Below are positions 8,478-17,640 of a stretch of DNA of 23,353 bases, in pieces. The stretch is from Acanthamoeba lenticulata (Eukaryota; Discosea; Longamoebia; Acanthamoebidae): assembly GCA_002179805.1 (NCBI GenBank), contig NAVB01001955.1, forward strand, positions 1-23,353, in the 5' to 3' direction. Under the pieces are notes generated by a model. It had not been told where the DNA came from. It was given only the letters and a program-made list of their open reading frames with translations, and did not search any database. The position numbers and the translations under genes were made by a program. Within the stretch, counting starts at the first letter, position 1; each line of letters starts with the position of its first letter.

Positions 8478-9484
8478 ATGGAGAGGTCAAGGATGAACAC
8501 CAATCGAGGCAACAAGAGCAGGGGGAGAGGAGGCCGTGGTGGTGGTGGTGGCTCAAATGGCAGTCGTTTTCTTGGCCAATTCCCACACATTGATCGGCAA
8601 GAAGCTGCCTCCATCTATGCCCTTTGCAACGGGGACCAGGAAGCCGCCACTCTTGCTATAGTAGCAGAAGATGAAAAGCGATTCCTCGCCGCCCACCCCG
8701 GCTGGGAAGATGACGCCCCTAAAGCTTCCTACTCAGAGGTCAAAGGTAGCCACGCGAAAGTCCGTCAACTTGCACTTCGCTCGTGCGTCGGTGCTCATCA
8801 ACTGGTTCAGGTGACCTGTTCTCCAGCGAGGACGCACTGGCACACTGCGTGAGTGAGTGCCTCGCCATGGGCAAGGGCGTCGCCACGGGGTTCAAGGAAC
8901 TCTTTGGTGGTGTAGATGAGCTCAAGGTTGCTCCCCTAAAAGAAGCTCGTACCATTCGCTTTGGTGCATCACAACACCTTCTCACCCACCGTGGGTGGGG
9001 CAGGCACAACGAGTGACTCCCGGCGGCGTGGCGTTCCTCCAGCGCGATGGTCGCTACATCTACTACATGGTACCCAACTGTTCTTGCGCTGGCGTTGACG
9101 ATGCTCCTCTTCTCCTCGGGCTCGGTCCACTGATCGTTGCGTAACATCGCCCTCCACCCATGCGCCACACACAGGTGACCAAGAAGAAGTATTGGATGAA
9201 GCCCTCCCACGAAAACGTGTGGTCCTCCATTCAGCGACTGCGTGACTTGTGCCTGGAGCACGGCGTGCGCAAGCTCTCGATGCCTCTTATCGCGGCTGGC
9301 CTCGACCGTCTCCCGGTGCGTCTCTTCGTGCCCTTCTCTCCGTTTTCGTTTTCGTTCAATTGGGAGGAGGTGTTTTTGACGTTTTCGTTCTTTTGCGCAG
9401 TGGCCGCGAGTGAAGCAAATGATCCACCGCGCCTTCGCTGGCACGGGCATCCACATCACCATCTACCTCTGGGATGGCAAATAA
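8478..9484 (+). CDS. TARG1/OARD1-type macrodomain ADP-ribosyl hydrolase with N-terminal CUE-like segment
   Basis: Predicted to release ADP-ribose from glutamate/aspartate side chains or to deacylate O-acetyl-ADP-ribose. Exons 8478-8745, 8811-8926, 9004-9069, 9175-9315, 9401-9484; phases agree, 224 residues. The macrodomain (about residue 84 to the end) reads [68 protein letters not shown], ending ITIYLWDGK, closely following human OARD1. The catalytic Lys (TK motif, Lys153) and Asp (GLDR, Asp194) are present; the usual GCG before that Asp is AAG here. Residues 8-26 are Arg/Gly-rich. Residues 31-70 carry an FP motif at 35-36 and GDQEA at 52-56, resembling a CUE ubiquitin-binding domain; human OARD1 has nothing comparable. 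A second ATG at 8493 is an alternative start. AATAAA overlaps the stop codon. Confidence 0.88.
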
Positions 9485-9485
9485 A
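9480..9485 (+). terminator. Possible polyadenylation signal AATAAA
   Basis: AATAAA overlaps the TAA stop of the macrodomain gene, and a further AATAAA lies about 40 nt downstream (TTTAAAATAAAAAG). The next gene is convergent and its frame ends near 9560, so 3' processing has to happen within about 80 bp. Confidence 0.4.
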
Positions 9486-9559
9486 GAAACGCACAAAGGC
9501 CGTAGCTTGGGGGATGGTTTAAAATAAAAAGACTTTTGAAAAAAAACGAATGTTTTTGT

Positions 9560-9892
9560 TTACATGGGCCGCGCGCTGCTGCCGCCTGCGGCCTTCCTCT
9601 TCTTGGTGGGGGCCTCCCCAGCCTTCCCCAGCCTCCCCTTGCCCGCGGAGCCTTGTTGTTGGGCATTGAACGCACTGTTCTTCGCCTCGTTGGCTCGCAC
9701 GCGCTTCCCTCCTCCTGCTGCAGCGGCCTCGATCCGCCTCTTCTTGGTCTTCTTCTTCGTCGCTGTGTCCTCTTCCTCCATCTCATCTCCTTCGCCCTCC
9801 TCGTCCTCTTCGTCGCGCTTACGTCGCTTGGCGCGAGCCAGTTCCTCCTTGTCGTCAGCGGCGGCTAAGTCCGTGGCGCGTTTGGAGGTCAA
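9560..9892 (-). other. Open frame directly after the Hsp104 stop: possible frameshifted C-terminal extension
   Basis: 110 codons, open from the A10 run that ends the Hsp104 gene to a TAA at 9560-9562. The peptide is strongly biased and looks coding or disordered: [17 protein letters not shown], then KRRKRDEEDEEGEGDEMEEED, basic stretches KKKTKKRR and KKRKAAGG that resemble nuclear localisation signals, and it ends SSARPM. The frame has no ATG at its start (TTG at 9892), so it is not a normal stand-alone gene. It joins the Hsp104 frame if the A run is read one base longer. A separate gene with an unseen upstream exon, or chance openness in biased sequence, is also possible. Confidence 0.4.
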
Positions 9893-10663
9893 ACTTTTTT
9901 TTTTGAGGGCGCCGCGTCGGCGCCCGTGTTGGGGCCGACGCGGAAGGCGAGCTTGTCGCCCGAGGCCGTGATGTAGACGATGCTGTCGTCGAGGAGCTCG
10001 CCGCCGATGATGAGGCGCGAGAGCTGCGTGACCACGTGCTTCTCGAGGAAGCGCCGGAGCGGGCGGGCGCCGTAGAGCGGGTCGTAGGCCTGGGCGAGGA
10101 TGAGGTCGAGGGCGGAGTCGTCGAGCTCGAGGCGGATGTTGCGGTCGGCGAGGCGCTTGCTGACGGCGGCGACCTGGAGGCGCACGATGTTGTGGAGGTG
10201 GGACTTGGCAAGCGGGTGGAAGATGACGATGTCGTCCATGCGGTTGAGGAACTCGGGGCGGAAGTGCTGCTTGACGACGTTCATGACGAGGTCGCGGGCC
10301 GACTCCTTGAGGCGCCCTTCGGTGTCGACGCTGGTGAGGAGGATGTCGGAGCCCAGGTTGGAGGTGAGGATGACGACCACGTTGGAGAAGTCGACCACGC
10401 GGCCCTGGCCGTCGGTGAGGCGGCCGTCGTCGAGAACCTGGAGGAGGATGTTGAGGACCTGCACGTGGGCCTTCTCCACCTCGTCAAAGAGAACCACCGA
10501 GTAGGGCCGCCGGCGGACCGCCTCGGTGAGCTGGCCGCCCTCGTCGTGACCCACGTAGCCGGGCGGGGCGCCGATGAGGCGCGCCACCGAGTGCTGCTCC
10601 ATGTACTCGGACATGTCGATGCGGACCATGTTCTTCTCGTCGTCAAAGAGCTCCGTGGCGAGA

Positions 10664-10698
<35 letters not shown>

Positions 10699-12549
10699 GC
10701 CCAGGAAGAGGAAGGAGCCCAGCGGCTGGTGCGGGCGCGAGAGGCCGGCGCGCGAGCGGAGGATGGCCTCGGCCACGGCGTCGACGGCCTCGTCCTGGCC
10801 CACGACGCGCTGGTGGAGGTGCTCGGCCAGGTGGAGCAGGCGCTGCTTCTCTGTCTGGTTGAGCTTGCTCACGGGGATGCCCGTCCAGCGCGAGATCACC
10901 TCGGCGATCTGCTCCGGCCCGACCACCTCGGAGAAGAGCTGGTTCTCGGTCTTGCGCGCGGCGTCGGCCTTCTCCTTCTGCTGCTCGAGCAGCGCGATGC
11001 GCTTCTCCAGCTCCGGCACGGCTCCGTAGCGCAGGTCGGCGGCCGTGGCGAGGTCCTTCCGGCGCTCGGCGGCGTCGGCCTTGAGCTTGAGGTCCTCGAG
11101 CCGCTTCTTGAGCGAGCGGATCTCGTCGAGGGCGCCGCGCTCCTGCTCGAAGCGGGCCTGGAGCGGGGCGATCTCCTCGCGGATGCGCGACAGCTCCTCC
11201 TTGATCTTCTCGATGCGCTGCTCGGTGGCCTTGTCCTTGGACTCCTTGTACTCCTTCTCCATGGCCGTCAGCTCGACCTCGAGCCGCAGCCGCCGGCGCT
11301 CGAGCTGGTCGATGACCTCAGGCTGCGAGTCGAGCTGCACGCGCGTGCTCGCGCAGGCCTCGTCGATGAGGTCGATGGCCTTGTCCGGCAGGAAGCGGTT
11401 GGTGATGTAGCGCGCCGCCAGCTGGGCGGCCATGACCAGGGCCGAGTCCATGATGCGCACGCCGTGGTGGGCCTCGTACTTCTCCTTGAGGCCGCGCAGG
11501 ATGCTGATGGTGTCCTCGGGGGTCGGCTCGCCCACGTAGACCGGCTGGAACCGGCGCTCGAAGGCGGCGTCCTTCTCGACGTGCTTGCGGTACTCGGCCA
11601 GCGTCGTTGCGCCGATGCAGCGCAGCTCGCCGCGCGCGAGCATGGGCTTGAGCAGGTTGGCGGCGTCCATGGCGCCCTCGGCCTTGCCGGCGCCCAGGAC
11701 GAGGTGGATTTCGTCGATGAAGAGGATGATCTTGCCCTCGGACTCCTTGACCTCCTTGAGCACGGCCTTGAGCCGCTCCTCGAACTCGCCGCGGTACTTG
11801 GCGCCGGCCACGAGCGCGCCCATGTCGAGCGCGATCACGCGTCGGTCCTGCAGGTTGGTCGGCACGTCGCCGCGCACGATGCGCTGCGCGAGGCCCTCGA
11901 CGATGGCCGTCTTGCCCACGCCGGGCTCACCGATGAGCACCGGGTTGTTCTTCGTCCGCCGCGACAGCACGCGCACCACGCGTCGAATCTCGTCGTCGCG
12001 CCCGATCACCGGGTCGAGCTTGCCCTGCTCGGCGCTCGTCACCAGGTCGTGACCGTAGCGCATGAGCGCCTCGTAGGTCTCTTCGGCATTCTTGCTGTCC
12101 ACTCGTCGGCCGCCGCGCACCTCGCGTACCGCCATCTCGAGCTTCTTCTTGTCCAGGCCGGCCTCGGTGAAGGCGCCGGCCACGTCTGAGTCGGAGGGCA
12201 GCGCCAGCAGGACGTGGTCCACAGCCAGGTGCGAGTCGTTCTGCTTCTTCTGTATCTCGGTGGCCTCGCGCATCATCCTCACAAAGGCCTGCCCGGCACC
12301 GACCTCGGGCGGCGCCGGGTTCTGCGTAGCCTGTCGGTTGAGCACCTTGCGCAGAGCGGTCTCCACCTTCTCGGGCGCCGAGCCGGCCTTGGCGGCGATG
12401 CTGCGCGCCAGGCCGTCCTCCTCGGCAAAGAGCACGACGGCCAAGTGGATTGGGGCCAGCTGCACGTGCGAGTGCTCCTCGGCCAGCTCCTTGGCTTTGG
12501 AGACGGCCTCGGCCGTCTTTTCAGTCCAGTACTTTGGATTGAGTGCCAT
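9889..12549 (-). CDS. Hsp104/ClpB AAA+ protein disaggregase
   Basis: Hexameric ATP-driven chaperone that pulls polypeptides out of aggregates together with Hsp70. 886 residues without an intron. Order: Clp N-domain (about 1-150), first AAA+ module with Walker A GEPGVGKT (207-214), pore loop KYRG (251-254), Walker B ILFIDE (275-280) and arginine finger pair at 332-333; long coiled-coil middle domain (about 410-525) that separates ClpB/Hsp104 from ClpA/C; second module with Walker A GPTGVGKT (617-624), pore loop GYVG (664-667), Walker B VVLFDE (685-690) and LTSNLGS; then the D2 small domain. The start [12 protein letters not shown] resembles cytosolic plant and fungal Hsp101/Hsp104 and there is no transit peptide, so cytosol/nucleus is likely. 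Lack of introns suits a heat-induced gene. The frame ends ...APSKKKV at a stop right after ten A residues, with an open frame continuing beyond. Confidence 0.96.
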
Positions 12550-13077
12550 TTTCTGTGGTCTAGTTGTGTGTTGATCTGGCTATTGGTGTTGATCTCAGCG
12601 GAGAGAGAGAGTGTAGTCGCTGCCAGAAAAGTGGTGACGATCTAACTGCCTTAACGAATCGTCTGTTAAGTCGGAAAGTTTGTGTGTAAGCGCACTAGCT
12701 TGTGTGATGGAAGAACTGGTGACTGCGCTCGCAGCCTTTCTTGTAGGGCGCGCCCTGTCCACCCCGTCATGACGCTTCCCCAACCCGTTCTTCCCTGTGG
12801 CGGCTTCAGGCGTATGGTCCTGCACTCTCCGCCCAACTTTGATGCCACTTTGGGCTAAATTTCGTCTGTGAGTGAAGAAATTTCATGGATCAGAATGAAA
12901 GCTATCCTAAAACTCATCGGCATTACCCGTCAACGTAAAGCCATGTCTATTTTTTTGGCAGACTTTTTTGAAACCAAGAACGAAACTTTTGTACCTTTTT
13001 TTGAAACCGAATATTTCTCCTGCGGGCCAGAAGCTGAGAGCGCATCTTCTTGGCCACGTGTAGGACAGGGCAGAGAG
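12550..13077. promoter_or_regulatory. Divergent promoter region between the Hsp104 and EHD genes
   Basis: 528 bp between start codons of oppositely transcribed genes, so it must hold both promoters. GAAATTTC at 12877-12884 is a two-unit inverted GAA/TTC match to a heat-shock element, followed by an imperfect third unit. A T-rich imperfect direct repeat (CTTTTTTGAAACC at 12963-12975 and CTTTTTTTGAAACC at 12995-13008) adds further GAA units. CT/GA-rich sequence lies in the Hsp104 leader near 12600. Assignment of heat-shock elements is inference. Short open frames here are not supported as genes. Confidence 0.45.
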
Positions 13078-15581
13078 ATGGAGCAAAGCGAAGAGTTCCA
13101 AAGGCGTAAGTTGGACAAAATCCCTGATGGAGAGCCCCCGCTCTATCCCCAAGTGGTGGCTGGCCTGAAGAGGATCTACAAGGAAAAGATTTTGCCCTTG
13201 GAGATGAAGTATAAGTTTGATGAATTCCACTCGCCCTTCCTACGCGACACCGACTTCGAAGCCAAGCCCATGGTGTTGCTCATCGGCCAGTATTCCACAG
13301 GCAAGACGTCCTTCATCGAATTCATGCTTGACCGACCGTTCCCCGGTTCTCGCATCGGCCCCGAACCCACCACAGACAGGCAAAGCTCCCACCCTCAGCC
13401 CCTTTCTTATTTGCGGGAGGGCGAGAAGAAAGGGGCTGAGGAGACGAGTTGCTGTCGTTGCTGCATCCATCTCGATGTCCGCGCCTCTATGGACAGATGG
13501 AGCTCACGAGCACCTGGCTAACGTCGGTGCCACCATCACCAACAACAGGTTCGTGGCGGTGATGCACGGCAATGCCGAGCGCGTGGTGCCGGGCAATGCT
13601 GTCGCAGTCGACGCCGACAAGCCGTTCCACGCGCTGAACCGCTACGGCGCGGCCTTCCTCAGCAAATTCGAGGCCTCTGAATCGCCAGCGCCTCTGCTCC
13701 AATACATCTCGTACCGCGCGCGGACCTTCCCCGTCCTTTGTCTCACGCTCCCACCCATCACGTGCTGACGCGTTGTTTGTGCACGCGGTTGTGAAGCTTC
13801 ATCGACACGCCGGGCGTGCTGTCTGGCGAGAAGCAGCGGATCGGGCGCAGCTACGACTTTGTGAGCGTGATCGAGTGGTTCGCGGAGAGGGCCGACCTCA
13901 TCCTCCTCCTCTTCGACGCCCACAAGCTCGACATCTCTGACGAGTTTAAGGTGGCTGCGCTCTCCTCTAGCATGCGCCGACACTTGGTCTCACATGCACG
14001 CGCGCGGCTCTGCAGAGGGCGATCGAAGCGCTCAAGGGGAACGACGACAAGATCCGCGTGGTGCTCAACAAGGCCGACATGGTGTCGCACCAGCAACTGA
14101 TGCGAGTCTACGGCGCCATGATGTGGTCCCTGGGCAAGGTCGTCAAGACCCCCGAAGTCATGCGCGTCTACATCGGTACCGATTTTATTTTTATTTTTAT
14201 TTTTATTTTTATTTTTATTGTTATTATTTGAAAGGCGCGCACGAGTTGCTGAGCCGCACGACACACACGCCCACACTTGAAAGGCTCTTTCTGGAACGAG
14301 CAGTACCACATCACCGACAACGCCAAGTTGTTCAACGCTGAGCAGGCGGACCTCCTGAAGGACCTCATGGCCCTCCCCACCAACTCGGCCGTGCGCAAGG
14401 TCAACGAGCTCGTCAAGCGGTACCGCTCCTCCTCCTCCTTCTCCTCGTCCTGCTTGTGCGGTGGCGCTTGCACCGGAGCTGAGACCGGCACGCGTGGTGG
14501 CCGCAGAGCGCGCTTGGTCAAGGTGCACGCCTACCTGATCGGCCACCTCAAGAAGCAGATGCCCGCGCTCTGGGGCAGCAAGCAGAAGAAGGACGAGCTC
14601 ATCAAGGACATGCTCAATGTCTACCGGTCCGCAACCCCCTCCCCCCTCTACAATGCCACAACCCGTTTCGCCGGACGGACAAGGCGAAGGAGGTCAAGGC
14701 AAAGACGCGATGAGGAGCGTTTTCGCTCAATGCTGGAGTACGCGCGTGTGCTTGGGGGGGGGGGGCGACGCGTACGCAACGCACGTGCAGGGAGGTGAAG
14801 CGGACGCACCGGCTGCCGCCCGGTGACTTCCCCGACCTGGAGCGCTTCAAGGAGACGCTCAAGGACCACGATTTTGACGCCTTCGCCAAGCTCGACGAGA
14901 AGCTCATCAGCCGCATCGACGAGGTCCTCGGTACACTCCGCCCTCCATTGCGTCGCCGCCGTTACATAACACCTTCAAATCGTGTGTGATGTCCTAATTT
15001 GAGATGCGTGCCATGTAACGTGCCCGCCCGGGGGCGACAGGCGTGGACATCCCGAGGCTGATGGCGATGATCACGCCGCCCAAGCCGAAGGAGGAGCAGC
15101 CGCCGGCCGCCGCACCGCAGATGAACCCGTTTGGTGGCGCCGACGACAACCCGTTTGAGGAGGAGCCCGAGGACGAGGACTTTATCATCCGCGAGCGCGA
15201 GAAGGCGGCGTACGAGCGGCAGTTCCTCACGCTAGGCCCGCAGGGCGGCAAGCTCTCGGGCGCGCAGGTCAAGACGGCCCTCGTCGAGACAGGCGTGCCT
15301 ACGCAGATCCTCCGCAAGGTGTGGGCACTCTCGGACATCGACAAGGACGGCAAGCTCGACGTCGACGAGTTCGCCATCGCCCTCCGGTGCGGACATCCAC
15401 ACGCACACCTCCCCCCCCCCCTTTATTCCTCCTCCTCGTGCGCGCGTGCGCTGACCTTCTTGACGGGGGCAGGCTGTGCGAGATCGCGAAGAAGGATCCC
15501 GGCAATCCGATCCCCTTTGAGATGCTGCCGGCCTCGTTGGTCCCGCCGGCCAAGGTGCCCTTCCTGACCAACCCGCAGTGA
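13078..15581 (+). CDS. EH-domain-containing dynamin-like ATPase (EHD/RME-1 family)
   Basis: Membrane-tubulating ATPase of endocytic recycling. Exons 13078-13379, 13549-13710, 13797-13950, 14016-14175, 14284-14419, 14507-14626, 14791-14930, 15041-15386, 15473-15581; phases agree, 542 residues, the usual family length. Motifs: P-loop GQYSTGKT, switch PTTDRF (spliced across intron 1), IDTPGVLSGEKQR (across intron 2), NKADMV, YIGSFW, a helical membrane-binding region (HLKKQMPALWG), and a C-terminal EH domain whose EF-hand loop reads DIDKDGKLDVDEF. The linker before the EH domain contains two NPF motifs (MNPFGG and DNPFEE), the ligand of EH domains. The start at 13078 places about 20 residues before the conserved GLKRIYKEKILPLE; upstream in-frame ATGs would add non-conserved sequence. 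Intron 1 starts with GC. Confidence 0.95.
13380..13548 (+). other. GC-AG intron with a perfect 16-bp hairpin (intron 1 of the EHD gene)
   Basis: The donor is GACAG/GCAAAG and the acceptor CAACAACAG. The join gives PTTDRFVAVMHG, the family switch motif, and no GT donor fits the phase. Inside, CCTCAGCCCCTTTCTT (13393-13408) is the exact reverse complement of 13426-13441, with a 17-nt loop. The stem begins 13 nt after the donor. Confidence 0.85.
14183..14228 (+). repeat. T-rich microsatellite, (TTTTTA)n
   Basis: About five TTTTTA units degrading to TTATTATT, inside EHD intron 4 (14176-14283). It is a plain simple repeat, just after the donor. Confidence 0.9.
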
Positions 15582-15671
15582 GGTCACTGGGGCAAAAAGG
15601 GGAATCAAAACGACCATAGAGACACACTTCTTCTTTCTTCTTTCTTTTGTTTGCTTCGCTCGGACGAGGGC
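15582..15671. other. Tail-to-tail spacer of the EHD and double-SH3 genes
   Basis: Only 90 bp separate the two stop codons. The plus strand carries TTCTTCTTTCTTCTTTC near 15627-15645. No clear AATAAA is present on either strand, so the two 3' ends probably overlap in the neighbouring gene. Confidence 0.5.
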
Positions 15672-17425
15672 TCAGTGCAGCGGGCCACCCCCAACGGCAA
15701 CGGCAGCGTCGGCAGAGCTGACGTAGGTCGCGGGGAAGTGGCCGGCGCGGCCGTGGCAGTAGCCGAAGCACCACTCGCCGTCGGGCTCGTGTCGCGCCAC
15801 GAGGACCGGGTCGCCCTGCCGGAAGCTCAGCTCGCCCTCGTTCTGCGCCTCGAAGTCGAACAGCGCCACCGCGCGCTCTCCCGCCGCCTCGCCGCCGCCG
15901 CCACGACCACCATCGCCCTCATGAAGGTGGTGTTGGTGGTGCTCCTCTTCGTGTCGATGGTGATTCTCGTCCCCCGTCTCTGTTGTGGTTGTGGTTGCAT
16001 CGGCGTCGCCACCGCCACCGACGTCGTCGGGGGCAGCAGAGGGCGAGACGTGATTGTCCTGTGCGTGCAGTGCGTGAGCTGCGCCTCCCCAATGCCAGCT
16101 CGCGCCCGTCGAGCTGCGCCGCTGGAGGTCGTGGGAGGGGGGGGGAGAGGAAGAGAGAAAGAGAGAGCCGTACGGCGGAGAGGGTCTTGGCGAGGTCGCG
16201 GTACTTGGTCTCGATCTTTTTTTTGACGTACTCTGCCTTCTCGAGGGTGGACATTCGCGGGTGGACTGGCAGATCGTCTTCGTCATCGTTGTCGTCCTCA
16301 CTGCTGCTGCCGCCCTTGTGGTTGGCAGCTCTGTGGTGGCGGTGATCGCCGCCTTCCGGCCGGCGCCCGGAGGAGGAGGAGCCGACGAGGACGAGGGGCT
16401 GGGTGTAGTTGAAGGGGAAGATGCCCACCACACCATTGGCCAGGCGGCCCTCCCACCAGCCCTCGTTGACCTGCTCGATGATCTCGATCACGTCGCCCTC
16501 GACAAAGGACAGCTCGCCGTCGTCGGCGACGCCCTTGAAGTTGTAGAGGGCGATCACCCTGGTGCCCCGCATCGCCTCCGAGGCGGACGCGTGCTCGGCC
16601 TGCTTGTGGTACTTCACCTCCTTGGCGTCGGCGGAGCGCGGCTTCTTGGCCTTGCGGAGGTTCTGGACGAGGAGGGTGAGCCGGTTCACCTGCTCCTGCA
16701 GCCGCCTGGCCTCGTCCTCGCGCTCGCGCGCGTGGCTCTCGGCCGCGTTGAGCTGGTGCGCGAGGCTCTCGGCCTGGTTCTCCACCTCCCACCGCTTCTT
16801 GAACTCCTCCTCCTTCTCCCGCAGGCGCTCCTTGTAGGCCTCCTTCAGCATCTTCAGCTCCTCGTCCCGCTTGGCCAGCTCGTCGCGCAGCTGCTGCACC
16901 AACGCGCTCGCGTCGCGGTCATCGCCATGATGATCCTCGCGGGTCTGCTGGTCCGCTTCGCTGCTGGAGCAGTGCCTCTCCTGTCGATCGCGCAGCAACG
17001 TCAGAAAAACGAACTTGCAAAAAGAGCGAAAGCGACGCCTTTGGGGGGGGGGGAAGGACCTGGCTCAGGAAGCCTGCGTGATTGGGCTCGGAAGCCGTGT
17101 GCGCGCGTGATGGACGCGTCCAGACGCTCTCAAGCGCCGTGGGCTTGTTGACCGAAGTCAGCACCGTGGTGGGTTCTTCGTGCTGAGGCACGTCCAGTGA
17201 AGGCGGCGGTTCGGTGGTTGACGGAACGTGTGAGGATGAGAGAGAAGATGGAGGAGGGACGCTGGCGAGAACTTGAACGGACGAGCCTGACGACGCAAAG
17301 GTGCTCGAAGGGGCTGGGACGTGAAGGAGGAAGTCTTTGATCTTTTGCTCCTTCTTCCGTCGCTCTTCTTCGGCGCGCACTCGAGCCTCCCGCTCACGTT
17401 CCTCTTTTTGCTGCCGCCAGTTCAT
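15672..17425 (-). CDS. Coiled-coil protein with two SH3 domains
   Basis: Probable adaptor linking proline-rich partners, as in endocytic or actin scaffolds; the exact orthologue is not recognised. Exons 17060-17425, 16174-16980 and 15672-16121, all phase 0; 540 residues. Order: charged N-terminal helix (1-31, KEEREREARVRAEEERRKKE), Ser/Pro-rich disordered region to about 122, coiled coil (about 145-235), SH3 domain 1 at 263-318 (ALYNF, ELSF, GWWEGR, GIFPFNY), a Ser/acidic linker, a His-rich stretch near 445-460 (HHRHEEEHHQHHLHEGD), then SH3 domain 2 at 473-527 (ALFDFEAQNEGELSF, EWCFGY, GHFPATYV). Both SH3 domains keep the ALYDY-type, W and PxxY positions. The third exon's low-complexity start is the least certain part. 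Confidence 0.85.
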
Positions 17426-17640
17426 GTTTGAGCAGAAGGGTGCTACCGAGCGAAGAGAACCTATTGCTGCCTGGCGCGAATGAGCTGACGCACCCCGCCT
17501 CGTTAACCATTTTTTAATTTTTCATTTTTTTTTGATTACCGAGAAGCCACCTTAAACTATCTGTGTATTTTCTTTTTGGCCTCCGGATTTGTTGTTGTGA
17601 TCAGCGGCCATTCACGACCAATTTGCGCTTGTGATACAAC
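17426..17640. promoter_or_regulatory. Divergent promoter region between the double-SH3 and eIF3L genes
   Basis: 215 bp between two start codons on opposite strands, so it holds both promoters and leaders. An AT-rich core (TTTTTTAATTTTTCATTTTTTTTTGATTA at about 17509-17538, given here as region only) lies between GC-rich flanks. No TATA box or other site can be fixed by eye. Confidence 0.5.

Noticed and set aside
9564..9971. 135-codon plus-strand frame near the Hsp104 end
   Set aside because: Antisense of the Lys/Glu-rich tail frame; Ser/Pro/Leu-rich composition is the expected mirror.
10036..12189. 717-codon open frame on the plus strand opposite Hsp104
   Set aside because: It is the antisense shadow of a very GC-rich, strongly conserved gene; its protein is Leu/Val/Glu-biased with no recognisable domain.
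12595..12825. 76-codon minus-strand frame upstream of Hsp104
   Set aside because: No similarity to a known protein and it lies in the promoter/leader; at best an upstream frame.
12868..13077. N-terminal extension of the EHD protein from upstream in-frame codons
   Set aside because: The added residues (FLADFFETKNETF and similar) are Phe-rich and unlike the family; the ATG at 13078 gives the normal EHD length.
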